Origin: Haloterrigena sp. H1
GTDB lineage: Archaea; Halobacteriota; Halobacteria; Halobacteriales; Natrialbaceae
Assembly (NCBI RefSeq): GCF_005938085.1
Contig: NZ_SMZK01000002.1
Location: 310,001-374,000 of the forward strand
DNA length: 64,000 nt
Reading direction: 5' to 3'
Shown: positions 46,141 to 54,987 of the stretch, piece after piece
Layout of the letters: each line of letters starts with the position of its first letter
Position numbering within the stretch: the stretch's first letter is position 1
The notes under the pieces: generated by a model
Seen by the model: only the letters and a program-made list of their open reading frames with translations
What the model was told of the DNA's origin: nothing
Databases searched by the model: none
Program-made: the position numbers and the translations under genes

Positions 46141-47304
46141 TCAGCCGCGTAATGCTTCAACGGGCCGATCGTTGGCTGCCTTCCATGCAGGGTAGAGCCC
46201 ACTCACCACGCTCGCCCCGATTGCAAACAGAAATCCGTACACCAGATATCTAGCGCTCTCCCACTCAAAGACAATCATCGCGTCACCAGCAAGCACTTGG
46301 AATAGTGCGAGTCCAATGACGAGCGAAATGAGCACTCCGGCGAGACCGCCGATCGCGCCGAGAAACGCTGCTTCAATGAGAATCATCCGAAGCACCTCGC
46401 CGCGACGGATACCAACCGCCCGGAGGACGCCAATCTCACCGCGACGCTCGATTGTACTCATCAGCATAACGTTGAGGATGGCCACGCTCGCAACGACCAG
46501 CGAGATCGATCCGATCCCGAGTAACGCGAGGCGCAGCGTGTTCATGAATGAATTAATATTCTCTTGAACATCACCGTAATCGGTGATACTCAGTTCTTCG
46601 TCGACTTCTCCGTTGTGAGTCTCCTCATTAAAGTGGTCCCGGAGGATCGCCGCAATCTCGGTGGCTGCATCACCATCTTCGGTTACAATGGTCACCGAAT
46701 CGTAGTTGTCCCGATCAGAAAGTGCTGACTCCGGCACAACGAGTTGCCCTCGTCCTCCTCCTCCGAATCCTTGATCGGATTCAATGAGCCCACGAACACG
46801 GTACATTTGCCCGTTATACTCAATGGGATCGCCAATCTCAATTCCGAGTTGATTGGCTGTGCTATCGGTAAGTAATACACCGGACTGGAGTCGTTCGGGA
46901 GACTCACCGGCCGACACGTCATACAACACGTTCGCCTGTGTCAAGGCGATTACACTGACGTTTTCTTCTTGTCCATTCCGCGAGCTAATAGTAGTTGCGT
47001 CGGAATACTGTGGGACGACGTCGACATTGCCGGCGACGTTTCGGACTTCATCTACCTGATCACCGGTCACGCCAGCAGTTGAACTGTCCTCACCGGACGT
47101 GATTGTCACCTCGTTTGTGAGACTACCGAGGTCGGACGTCGCTTGCTGTTGGATCGCCACGCCTGTAATACCGAGCGATGCGATGGAGATCACACCAATC
47201 ACGATCCCGAGCGACGCCAACGCTGTTCGGATTCGATTCCGCCCGAGGTTCCGCCAAGCCATCTGAGCGCTAGGGAACCGCCACAGTAGTTCCGTAATTC
47301 CCAT
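46141..47304 (-). CDS. ABC transporter permease, MacB/FtsX type
   Basis: 387 residues. First hydrophobic segment at about 27-50, a large extracytoplasmic MacB-like domain (about 55-250, including VVPQYSDATTISSRNG and QFGGGGRG-like glycine stretch), then three C-terminal membrane helices; the cytoplasmic ERRGEIGVLRAVGIRRGEVL motif is the FtsX coupling element. Starts one base over the ATPase stop. It would power export or mechanical signalling with its two neighbours and not drug uptake. Confidence 0.92.
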   Translation of the reverse strand: MGITELLWRFPSAQMAWRNLGRNRIRTALASLGIVIGVISIASLGITGVAIQQQATSDLGSLTNEVTITSGEDSSTAGVTGDQVDEVRNVAGNVDVVPQYSDATTISSRNGQEENVSVIALTQANVLYDVSAGESPERLQSGVLLTDSTANQLGIEIGDPIEYNGQMYRVRGLIESDQGFGGGGRGQLVVPESALSDRDNYDSVTIVTEDGDAATEIAAILRDHFNEETHNGEVDEELSITDYGDVQENINSFMNTLRLALLGIGSISLVVASVAILNVMLMSTIERRGEIGVLRAVGIRRGEVLRMILIEAAFLGAIGGLAGVLISLVIGLALFQVLAGDAMIVFEWESARYLVYGFLFAIGASVVSGLYPAWKAANDRPVEALRG

Positions 47305-47966
47305 TACTGAATCTCCCCGTCGATAAGCCGAACAACGCGATCCGCGTACCCGATCATCTGCTCGTCGTGGGTTACCGAAACGATGGCGATATTTTCCACC
47401 TCCTTGAGCCGAGTGAGTTCCTCGAGGATTGTCCGGCCGGTGTCTTGATCCAAGTTCCCAGTCGGTTCGTCCGCGAGCAGGATATCCGGCTCGTTGATCA
47501 ACGCACGTGCGATGGCGACGCGCTGGCGTTGGCCTCCCGACAGTTGGTCTGGCCTATGATCGAGACGATCGCCAAGTCCAACGCGGTGAAGGAGATCCAC
47601 TGCGCGGTCGTGACGGTCAATCGAGGTATCCCACATCGTTGGAAGTTCAACGTTCTCCGTCGCCGTGAGCATCGGTAGGAGGTGAAAGTCCTGAAACACG
47701 AAGCCGATCTCCGATCGGCGTTCCTCCGTGAGTTCGTCCTCCGTGAAGTCGGTCACGTCGTGGCCGTCAAGCCGAATATGGCCCTCCGTTGGCGTGTCGA
47801 GTAATCCGATCATATTGAGCAACGTACTCTTCCCGGACCCCGAGGGACCGATTATCGTGACCATCTCTCCACGCTCAGCACGGAAATCAACATCTTTCAG
47901 TGCTTCGACCGTCTCGTGACCGGTCTGATACCGTTTCACCACGTCAGTAAGCGCGATGACGCTCAT
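47304..47966 (-). CDS. ABC transporter ATPase, MacB/LolD type
   Basis: 220 residues with Walker [13 protein letters not shown] (about 39-50), Q-loop [18 protein letters not shown], signature [15 protein letters not shown] (about 141-155) and Walker [18 protein letters not shown]. The LTATENV and EPTGNLD forms are typical of the LolD/MacB subgroup. Overlaps both neighbours by one to four bases: a tight three-gene operon. Confidence 0.95.
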   Translation of the reverse strand: MSVIALTDVVKRYQTGHETVEALKDVDFRAERGEMVTIIGPSGSGKSTLLNMIGLLDTPTEGHIRLDGHDVTDFTEDELTEERRSEIGFVFQDFHLLPMLTATENVELPTMWDTSIDRHDRAVDLLHRVGLGDRLDHRPDQLSGGQRQRVAIARALINEPDILLADEPTGNLDQDTGRTILEELTRLKEVENIAIVSVTHDEQMIGYADRVVRLIDGEIQ

Positions 47967-49144
47967 GGGTTACGCCACCGGTAGATGCCGAATCCGACGA
48001 TGCTGACAACAAGTACTGCGAGGACTGCGCTGATCGATGTCACCGGGAGACCCGACCCGCCAGATGGCTCCTGTCCGGTCGTGGTGTCGGTCGTCTGACT
48101 GCTTCGGACCGCAGACGAACTCCCCGGAGAGACATCGACCAGTTGTGTTGTCGTCACTCGATCGTTATCAACGATGTACATGATCTCGACGGGAACTGAC
48201 GACGTCGATCCTTCAACCTCCGCCGTCAGCTCGAAGGTGGAGAACTCGCCAGCCTCAACCGTTCCAATGTAGTAGTCTCCCAACGGAGACGTTGGACTCA
48301 CGCTGTCGGTGTCCTCAACGCTAACGAGGACTGATTCAGCGTCGGTGTTCCCAATATTCGCCGAATCGCCTTGGATCGTCACTCCAGAGCCACTCTGCGT
48401 AATTTCGATGCTCGTGAGTCGTATCTCACCCGACAACGGATAATCCACGACGTGAGTGGTGGTCGCCGTATAGGTCTCTTCCTGAGCTGTGTAGGTGGCA
48501 GTGACCGTTACTTCCTCCCCGTTCAGACCCTCCGTATCGAAGGCCACAGAGCGGCTGGTATCGGGCTCCGTCTCAAACAGGTACTTCTGAGCGATCGTCT
48601 CCTCGCCAGCGGTTGCAGTCAGTTCGATGTCGCTCACGTTCACATTCCCGTAGTTGGTGAACTCGACTGCAGTCGATTTGTTGTCCTCGGTGGTCACCGA
48701 CAGATCAGCGTTGATGTTTAATTCAGACACCTCTATCGAGACAGGATATTCGTAAGCTTCGGTGCCTCCGTTCTCACCTTGGACAAGCACGTAGACGGTC
48801 AGTGACTTCATACCGGGATTGTCGAAGCTGACCGTCATCGGAACGCTTACCGATCCCCCCGGAGCGAGCGAACCGATGTCTTCAACGCGTCTGTATGTCT
48901 TCGCGCTGTTTGACTTCCGCACTTGCACTCTCTTAATGTCGATAGTCTCGTTACTGGTTTCGAGGTTCGACACTTCGGCAGTGACCGTGACGGTTTCGCC
49001 GGTTACTGGTTCATCATTTGAAACCGAGACATCTGAGATATGTACTTTTGGTTGGTCCGCCGATACCCTCATCGCCGTTGCTCCCACGCTACTGACAGCT
49101 ACAAGAGCGGTGACTGCCAAGATTACCCACCGCGGTCGGCTCAT
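47963..49144 (-). CDS. CARDB-like surface protein, partner of the MacB-type transporter
   Basis: 393 residues. Signal peptide (about 1-30), repeated immunoglobulin-like domains with the CARDB look (VSNDEPVTGETVTVTAEVSN, TSIEITQSGSGVTIQGDSAN), a Thr/Ser/Gly-rich spacer and a C-terminal transmembrane helix followed by RWRNP. It would project from the cell surface, tethered to the membrane. First gene of the operon, the place often taken by an adaptor protein for MacB-like complexes. Confidence 0.85.
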   Translation of the reverse strand: MSRPRWVILAVTALVAVSSVGATAMRVSADQPKVHISDVSVSNDEPVTGETVTVTAEVSNLETSNETIDIKRVQVRKSNSAKTYRRVEDIGSLAPGGSVSVPMTVSFDNPGMKSLTVYVLVQGENGGTEAYEYPVSIEVSELNINADLSVTTEDNKSTAVEFTNYGNVNVSDIELTATAGEETIAQKYLFETEPDTSRSVAFDTEGLNGEEVTVTATYTAQEETYTATTTHVVDYPLSGEIRLTSIEITQSGSGVTIQGDSANIGNTDAESVLVSVEDTDSVSPTSPLGDYYIGTVEAGEFSTFELTAEVEGSTSSVPVEIMYIVDNDRVTTTQLVDVSPGSSSAVRSSQTTDTTTGQEPSGGSGLPVTSISAVLAVLVVSIVGFGIYRWRNP

Positions 49145-49396
49145 TTATCAACCCTCCTCGTCATTTCACCGACTGTGACCGCACTCTGCAGATGGGTGCC
49201 AAAAGAACAGCTAACAGACAATATCAAACGTGAACGACTTCTCATATACTGTAAATAGCAGCAAGTAATTAAAACACTTGGCCGAACTAAGTGGGCTTGC
49301 CCGCCCTCTTCGAGAGGCGACGACGACCGATGGCTGGCTCTTATTATCGAGGTACCCTTCGACTGTACCGGTCTCGAGCCCATTCATCCTTCGTCA

Positions 49397-49644
49397 CTAC
49401 TGCCGGACCAGATACACAACCGTCGTGAGCCAGAAGGCCCCTGCAAAGGCGTAATCGCGTCACCGAAAGGATTCTCCGAACCGAACTGTAGCGCTGTCAG
49501 AATGTACGTCAGTGCGGGGAAAGCGAGCGGACTGCCGACATACGGAAGCCCGCTCATCGTTGAATTCGCATCCGACTCGGCATTCGCTCATGCGTCGCGA
49601 ATGAGGACAACTGGCGTGATGATCGACGTGATAAGCAGGAACAT
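49397..49644 (-). pseudogene. Decayed small membrane protein
   Basis: From ATG 49644 the minus strand reads MFLLITSIITPVVLIRDA, a stop, then GLPYVGSPLAFPALTYI and, after a frameshift, FAGAFWLTTVVYLVRQ with a TAG at 49397. Together these are two or three membrane helices of one short protein. Because of the stop and the frameshift it is not functional. Confidence 0.45.
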
Positions 49645-49713
49645 AGAGCGTGTCATAGAATCGGTCACAGGCCCATTCGACTCCGCAGTGGACGGTCAGT
49701 ATAGAGCAAGAAT

Positions 49714-50250
49714 TTAGCAGTCGTACGATCGTGAGCCGTTCTTGACGGGCACCGAGAGAGTCCTCGAGGCTACTGATGCGCCCTGCTCCCGTACGTGAAC
49801 TTCGACAGTTGTTGTGTTCCCCACCGAGAGCGTCTCGTCATCTTCCAATACCCAGAATACGTTGTTCGTCACACTACCCTGTCCTTCGATTGTTCCAACC
49901 GTCCGATTTTTTGTCTGGTTCAACTGCAGGACAACCGCTTGAGTGTCGTCACTGTGTGCTGCCGGGATGCTAACTGTGATCTCTCCCAGTACACTGAGAT
50001 GATCTCCTGGTGTCCCACTCCCAAGACAGGTTTCGACCGCGCCGTTCGTGTCTGGGTATTCAGTGTCATCGTTGAGACGAATCGAGAGATCGACGTCGGA
50101 AACCGTAATGTTCTCGTCGGGTTGCGTGTCTGTCACCCCACCGAGTACTGCGATCGTCCCGATGGACGCTACAATGATGACGAGAAACACCGCAATCATC
50201 CGCCGGCTAGGCGGCCAGTTGAGAAGCCATGACAAGATGTTGAGATCCAT
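49714..50250 (-). CDS. Membrane-anchored exported protein, unknown function
   Basis: 178 residues. One hydrophobic helix at about 18-37 (MIAVFLVIIVASIGTIAVLG) after a short positive N-terminus, then a beta-rich exported domain with two cysteines (VETCLGSG and the last residue Cys178), perhaps a disulphide. It lacks the lipobox and the typical pilin core, although a pilin-like role cannot be ruled out. Confidence 0.65.
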   Translation of the reverse strand: MDLNILSWLLNWPPSRRMIAVFLVIIVASIGTIAVLGGVTDTQPDENITVSDVDLSIRLNDDTEYPDTNGAVETCLGSGTPGDHLSVLGEITVSIPAAHSDDTQAVVLQLNQTKNRTVGTIEGQGSVTNNVFWVLEDDETLSVGNTTTVEVHVREQGASVASRTLSVPVKNGSRSYDC

Positions 50251-50577
50251 ATACTAGATTCTCAACCGGAATATCACAAGTCTTGGGGCGTTTGCACGTA
50301 CTCGTATCCACAATCTTCTGTCAAATTCATACGTCGTTCATATAATACACGCAGACCAACTTGTCGGTCCATTCGCCATAGATGAGAGTGTTATCAGATG
50401 ATCACGACACTGACACTTGTTTAGCTTTGGCGACCGAATTACGAGTGAAGATGCGGAATTCCGATATCACAATACTCCGTCTCTTCGCTTTCTACGGAGA
50501 TAACGAGATTGTAGCTGTGTCGTCTAGCGATCCTACAGAGCAAAAAAGCTATATCACCAGGGTTGCCGCACTTTCCC
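50251..50577. other. Intergenic, promoter sequences only
   Basis: Divergent gap. ATATAATAC near 50340 could be a TATA box, and AAAGCTATATCA near 50546 lies about 28 nt before ATG 50578. An open frame from 50382 extends into the next gene in another phase and is probably not coding. Confidence 0.4.
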
Positions 50578-51075
50578 ATGCCTACGCGCCGACAGTATCT
50601 CACGGCTCTCGCGGGAGGCCTCACCGTCGGCACCATCGCCCGCGCGGACGACATCCACCGCTACAAAAACCGCTCCTCACTTCGATTTCTCACCGCCCCC
50701 GAACAATTCGTCCAACCGGAGAAAACAAAACACACTCCCGACCTCCGATACTTCATCCGCCACTTCACCCAGCGAACCGACGCAGCATACGGTCTGTATG
50801 ATGTCGTCACGGATGTTGAAACCGTCCAGCGGACCAAAGAGGGGGACTGTGCAGACCTCGCAAATTTCGTCGCAAGTTGGCTCCTCTATCGCCGAGACAC
50901 CGACGTTCAATTGCTCGTCCTCCGACCAACAGCAGAGATCGCACAGGCACACGTTGCCGTCATCAACGAGGATCACGTGTACGACGCCACGGGGCACTAT
51001 CGATCGGTCGACCAGTATGTGGACTACTCCTCGATGAAACCCGTCGCACGAACAACCATCCGTCAGACCGGGTAG
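50578..51075 (+). CDS. Exported transglutaminase-like protein
   Basis: 165 residues starting MPTRRQYLTALAGGLTVG, a twin-arginine-like signal. GDCADLANFVASWLL (Cys about 92), AHVAVI (His about 130) and YDATGHY (Asp about 140) form the Cys-His-Asp order of a transglutaminase/papain-like core. It may cleave or crosslink peptides at the cell surface. The TATA-like box about 28 nt upstream favours this ATG over a TTG at 50563. Confidence 0.7.
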   Translation: MPTRRQYLTALAGGLTVGTIARADDIHRYKNRSSLRFLTAPEQFVQPEKTKHTPDLRYFIRHFTQRTDAAYGLYDVVTDVETVQRTKEGDCADLANFVASWLLYRRDTDVQLLVLRPTAEIAQAHVAVINEDHVYDATGHYRSVDQYVDYSSMKPVARTTIRQTG

Positions 51076-51191
51076 GTCCCGTTCAGAGCCGCGAGACCTC
51101 CCGGTCATGTCTTGACAGAAGTGGTGACCACCGCCGAACAACCTGGGTACGAAGCCCGATATGCTTTATTGGCAGCCATTGTAGGCTCAGT

Positions 51192-51485
51192 ATGGCAGAC
51201 GACGAACAAGAACCCGAGACCGAAGCGGAATCGGCAGACAACGAGACGGAACGCGAAGGTGAGCGAGTGATGAACCGGGCAGACGGCGCAGAGATCCTGC
51301 GAGAAGTCGCTACCGGTGTCGAGAACGGGATGATCGACATCGAAGGTGAGAACGGCTTCATGGTGGCGGTACCAGAGCGCTTCGAACTGGAAGTCGAGTA
51401 CGAGGTCACTGACGACGAGGCCGAGCTAGAAGTCGAACTCGAATGGCAGATGGAAGACGGCGAAGCGGTATCGGCAGATGAGTGA
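51192..51485 (+). CDS. Amphi-Trp domain protein
   Basis: 97 residues. Acidic N-terminal 25, then MNRADGAEILREVATGVENG and a strand-rich section FELEVEYEVTDDEAELEVEL ending EWQ, the amphi-Trp pattern of alternating acidic residues with a conserved Trp. Widespread in haloarchaea with no known function. GCTTTATTGG about 25 nt upstream of the ATG may be the TATA box. Confidence 0.85.
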   Translation: MADDEQEPETEAESADNETEREGERVMNRADGAEILREVATGVENGMIDIEGENGFMVAVPERFELEVEYEVTDDEAELEVELEWQMEDGEAVSADE

Positions 51486-51645
51486 CTCGAACGGCGGCCC
51501 CTGTGAACCGCCTCGGGGCTTGAGTGGTCTGCGTCACTTCTGAATCGTGGCTACGCCAGTACGCCGTTCGAATCCGGCGGCTCAAGCGGATGCTTCCAAA
51601 ACGAGTATTCAAACCAAATCCCGATCACTCTGACCTCGAGGCAGT

Positions 51646-52362
51646 TCACGCTGGTATGACGGCCGCCACGTGTCGACGCCGTGCCTCCCGGGTGCCGACG
51701 GCGAGGAGGACGCCCCCGACGAGCGCCAGCAGGCCGGCTTCGGCGATTGGCGATACGCTGACGACAACTCCCCATCCCGCCGCGACGCCGACGACGAATC
51801 CCGTCTGGACGACGAGAATCGCGGCGAGGGCGTACCGACGGCCGGCGGTAGCGTACAGCGACCCGACGACGGCCGTCTCGGCGGCGGCGTGCCCAGCGAC
51901 GACGAGGGCGCCCGCCAGACCGAGCGCCGCATCGGCGGCGTAGACGGTGGCGAGAAGGACGCCTTCGAGGCCGCGGTGGAGCGTCACGGCTCCCAACGCA
52001 GCGTCCGCACAGGTACCGCAGTCCGTGATCGCCGCATCGCGGGCGACATAGACGACGCCAACGCCGGCTGCTGTACCGACGAGGGTCGCTGCCGCTGCCT
52101 GCGTGGCGGCGAGCGCCAGCGCTGCGGCGCCGAGCACGAACACGAGAACTGGGAGAGCCGCTCGCCCCGGCGACCACGGAAGTCGGCCGTACGCGCCCAG
52201 AACGAAACCGCCGCCGAGCAGACTGACGAGGACGACGCCAGCGGCGACAAGCGGGAAGGGGAGACCCGTCGCGGTGGTGGTCGCGCCGTGGGCGGTCGCC
52301 GGCGGCGATAGGAGGGCGACACCGAGTGCGGCGACAGCCGCGCGTCGGGGGATCGAACTCAT
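51646..52362 (-). CDS. Multi-span membrane protein downstream of SBP56
   Basis: 238 residues beginning MSSIPRRAAVAALGVALL. Seven or so hydrophobic segments, rich in Ala/Gly/Val. ITDCGTCADAALGAVTLHRG near 112-131 carries two Cys and a His in a loop, and GHAAAETAVVG has a His. These could bind metal, as in HupE/ZIP-like proteins, but I cannot assign a family. ATG overlaps the ferredoxin stop. Third gene of the SBP56 operon. Confidence 0.7.
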   Translation of the reverse strand: MSSIPRRAAVAALGVALLSPPATAHGATTTATGLPFPLVAAGVVLVSLLGGGFVLGAYGRLPWSPGRAALPVLVFVLGAAALALAATQAAAATLVGTAAGVGVVYVARDAAITDCGTCADAALGAVTLHRGLEGVLLATVYAADAALGLAGALVVAGHAAAETAVVGSLYATAGRRYALAAILVVQTGFVVGVAAGWGVVVSVSPIAEAGLLALVGGVLLAVGTREARRRHVAAVIPA

Positions 52363-52676
52363 TTCCACGGGTTCGGCACGAGGTCGGCCTGTATCTCCGC
52401 ACCCACCTCGATCCGGCAGTCGGAGCGCGGTTCGGCCACACAGAGCAGGACGTAACCGTCCTGTCGGTGTCGGGGTTTTAACCCCCGCGGGCGTTTGACG
52501 TGGACGAGGTCGCCCTCTAGCAGGCGTCCAGTGCAGGTGGCGCAAGCACCGTACAGACAGCCGTAGGGGACGCCGAGGCCTGCACGCTCAGTAGCGTCGA
52601 TGACCGTCTCGGCCTCCCGAACCTCGACGGTCGCCTCCCGGCCGTCGCGCCACTCCAGAGTGACTGCGTGGGGCAT
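52359..52676 (-). CDS. 2Fe-2S ferredoxin
   Basis: 105 residues with GCLYGACATCTGRLLEGD (Cys-x4-Cys-x2-Cys, about 40-48) and the fourth Cys in GYVLLCVAEPRS near 79. Plant-type ferredoxin fold. Six bases after SBP56 and overlapping the membrane protein start, so it probably carries electrons for this operon. Sequence differs clearly from the ferredoxin at 43631. Confidence 0.88.
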   Translation of the reverse strand: MPHAVTLEWRDGREATVEVREAETVIDATERAGLGVPYGCLYGACATCTGRLLEGDLVHVKRPRGLKPRHRQDGYVLLCVAEPRSDCRIEVGAEIQADLVPNPWK

Positions 52677-52682
52677 CGGCGG

Positions 52683-54086
52683 CTACTGCCAGACGTCGCT
52701 GGTGCAGTCGCCGCCGGGCCAGCGAATCTCGTGGGCGCGGGCCGGGCCACCCGGGGCGTCGCCGAAGTCGACGAGGAAGTCCTCGTCGAGTTCCATCCGT
52801 CCCTCGTCGGGGTAGACGTCCGCCTTCATCATCAGCGACCCCTGCTCGCCAATTTCGGGGTAGAACTGGTTGTCCCACGAGGAGAACAGGGACGTCGTCC
52901 AGTAGACGCGCTTGCCGTCGCGGGAGAGTTGGAGCATCTGGGGCGCGCCACGGATTTCAGTGCCCTGAATCTCCTGTCGGTCGGCGAAGTTACCACCGGC
53001 CCAGATCCGATCGACCAGCCGAGGGTTGCCGAAGTCGCTCACGTCGTACATCCGCATGTCGCCGTGCAGCCAGTTCGAGAAGAACAGGTACTGGTCGTCC
53101 AGTGAGAGGACGATGTCCGTCACGAGACCGGGGACGGGCATGTCCCAGTCGGGATGCTCGCGGGACTCGACGTCGATGACCTTCTCCCACTCCCACACGC
53201 CGTCGCTCTCCTCCCAGAAGCGGAGGATATTCGAGGAGAGCGCCGCACCGACGTAGCCCTGGGTCTCCTCGGGATCGTGCGGCATGCGAATCTCCAGCGG
53301 AATCAGCCCCTCCTCGCCGAAGTCCAGGGTCTGCTGGTGCTCCTTGTTCTCCCAGTCCCAGATGTGGATGCTGTCGCCGTACTTGCCCTCCTCGACATCG
53401 TCGAGGTCGAAGCCGGGGTAGTAGGTATTCGGCGCGGCCCACTCCGTCGAGATCATCACGTTGTGACGGGGCTGGTACCAGTAGTCGTAGTTCATCTCCA
53501 TGTCGCCGCTATCGGCTTCCCAGTGGCCGTCAATGGAGAAGTCACTCTGGTCCAACTGGAGGAAGCCACCAGGGAGTTCGCCGTTGGCGTCCCCAAGCAT
53601 ACTGATGACGACCTTCCCACCGGGGACACAGTGAACCGTGTGCGGCGCAGATAGATCGTATTCGAAGATCTCCTCGGGTTCGATGACCTTCTCGATCTCC
53701 ATGTTACGCGGGTCCTCGGCGTCGAGGATGTGGATGCGGGAGGACCGCTGTCCGGGGACGATGAGGTGATCGCGCATCAGCCCCTCGGTGTGACACGATG
53801 ACGAACAGGAGTTCCAGCCGAAGTGGTGGAGTTCGTCGCCCTTGTTCGGCATCTCGACGGTGTCGACCAGTTCGCTGTACGTGTCCGATTCGGGGTCGAG
53901 GTCGACGACGCCGATGAAGTCGGAGCCGTCGACGTCCATCCCGACACGGAGCGCGATGACGAACGCCGTCTTCTCGCGCTCCGACTCGGTCCGCATCGCC
54001 GCGGGCGTCGGATAGCCCGGTCCCTCTACCTCGTGGTGTTCGTGTCCGTGCTTCTCGGCCGCGCTGCTAGGTTCGTCAGTGCTCAT
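52683..54086 (-). CDS. Selenium-binding protein / methanethiol oxidase family
   Basis: 467 residues, a beta-propeller of the SBP56 family: FGWNSCSSSCHTEGL near 88-102 (the Cys-rich loop), SAPHTVHCVPGGKV, YWYQPRHNVMISTEW and HGDMRMYDVSDFGNP. Bacterial members oxidise methanethiol to formaldehyde, H2S and H2O2 with copper. ATG 54086 (MSTDEPSSAAEKHGHEHHE) starts a His-rich tail that could hold metal; five upstream codons are possible. It has no signal peptide, whereas several bacterial MTOs are periplasmic. Confidence 0.9.
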   Translation of the reverse strand: MSTDEPSSAAEKHGHEHHEVEGPGYPTPAAMRTESEREKTAFVIALRVGMDVDGSDFIGVVDLDPESDTYSELVDTVEMPNKGDELHHFGWNSCSSSCHTEGLMRDHLIVPGQRSSRIHILDAEDPRNMEIEKVIEPEEIFEYDLSAPHTVHCVPGGKVVISMLGDANGELPGGFLQLDQSDFSIDGHWEADSGDMEMNYDYWYQPRHNVMISTEWAAPNTYYPGFDLDDVEEGKYGDSIHIWDWENKEHQQTLDFGEEGLIPLEIRMPHDPEETQGYVGAALSSNILRFWEESDGVWEWEKVIDVESREHPDWDMPVPGLVTDIVLSLDDQYLFFSNWLHGDMRMYDVSDFGNPRLVDRIWAGGNFADRQEIQGTEIRGAPQMLQLSRDGKRVYWTTSLFSSWDNQFYPEIGEQGSLMMKADVYPDEGRMELDEDFLVDFGDAPGGPARAHEIRWPGGDCTSDVWQ

Positions 54087-54332
54087 GCGAGACAGTAACA
54101 CTCACATGGTGTGCATAAATAATAATTCAGTTGTCGAGCGACAACTCGTGTCGGTCGCTCGACCCTAGAGCAACCTTATGGGCTGGCCGGCGTCTGTCGT
54201 GATGGAGGAGTTGTCCCTCGAGGGAAGGAACCTTGCGCAGTTTTTGACGTTCACCTGTGTGACAGATGATCCGTCCAAAGTTGGCCGTTGGGCTCTCGCC
54301 CATCTCTCGACGAGCGAGTGCAATGCATGCCG

Positions 54333-54710
54333 CCTCGAGTCTGGCGTCTTTTGTGAGCCCCCAGAGGGAGCGGCGGTCTTCTCGAGTTCAGTTCGATTCG
54401 ACTCGAGGAACAGTGATCGAACATAGCTACGAGCAGTAGCTTCTGGGAAACGTTCGACGATTCGGGCACCCAGAACGACGAGATGCACAGTACGATCGAA
54501 GCATGGATCCAGGACCTCGTCGACGAGGTCAATGACGCCGTCTCGAGCGAGCAGTTCACAGAGTGGTTAGACGTCCAGAGTCGGTTCCACGACTACTCGC
54601 ACCGAAACACGCTGTTGATCGAACTTCAATGCCCACACGCGACACGCGCTACCGAACGTGGCAAAACGAGTTTGGCCGACACGTCAAAGAAGGCGAGACG
54701 GCGAGCTGTA
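54333..54710 (+). repeat. Direct repeat copy 1 (upstream region and 5' part of an ArdC-like gene)
   Basis: About 380 bases match 59371-59760 on the same strand at high identity, both in the coding part and in the roughly 90 bases before it (GTCTGGCGTCTTTTGTGAGC versus GTCCGGCGTGTTTTGTGAGA). It lacks about eight bases near 54650 that are present in the second copy. Confidence 0.7.
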
Positions 54711-54974
54711 TCTGAGCGCCCATCATCAGAAAACAGTGTCCTGACTGGAGGAACTCCTCCTCGTACCACGAGCTCAGTGACTGTGAGTATGAGGACACCC
54801 CACCGGACAGTTGGGAAAAGGGACTCGTGGGCTTTCGACCAGTGCCCGTCTTCGATATTTCGCAGACTGACGGCGAGCCATTGCCCGACCTCGAGACCGA
54901 AGCGAGAGGTGATGCTGACGAGTTGGTTCCTGCACTCCTCAAGATAGCAGACTTACTCGAGGTGGACGTAGAGA
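54423..54974 (+). pseudogene. ArdC-like/ImmA-type gene remnant, copy 1
   Basis: Start codon lost (ATA at 54423, then a TAG). From 54483 it reads MHSTIEAWIQDLVDEV and HDYSHRNTLLIELQCPHATR, then an eight-base deletion shifts the frame. Later pieces WEKGLVGFRPVPVFDISQTD and LPDLETEARGDADELVPALL are recovered in other frames. This is an ArdC-type N-terminal domain, which in haloarchaea usually precedes a Zn-peptidase domain. The C-terminal part is cut off by the alcohol dehydrogenase gene. Dead. Confidence 0.75.
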
Positions 54975-54987
54975 GGTGGTCAGAGCT

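Noticed and set aside
45900..46202. 100-codon frame overlapping the MacB-type permease 3' end
   Set aside because: Overlaps a well-supported gene by about 60 bases and shows no family resemblance; not strong enough to call.
50382..50801. 139-codon frame before the transglutaminase-like gene
   Set aside because: Runs through the putative promoter and into the next gene in another phase, becoming Pro/His/Arg-rich there.
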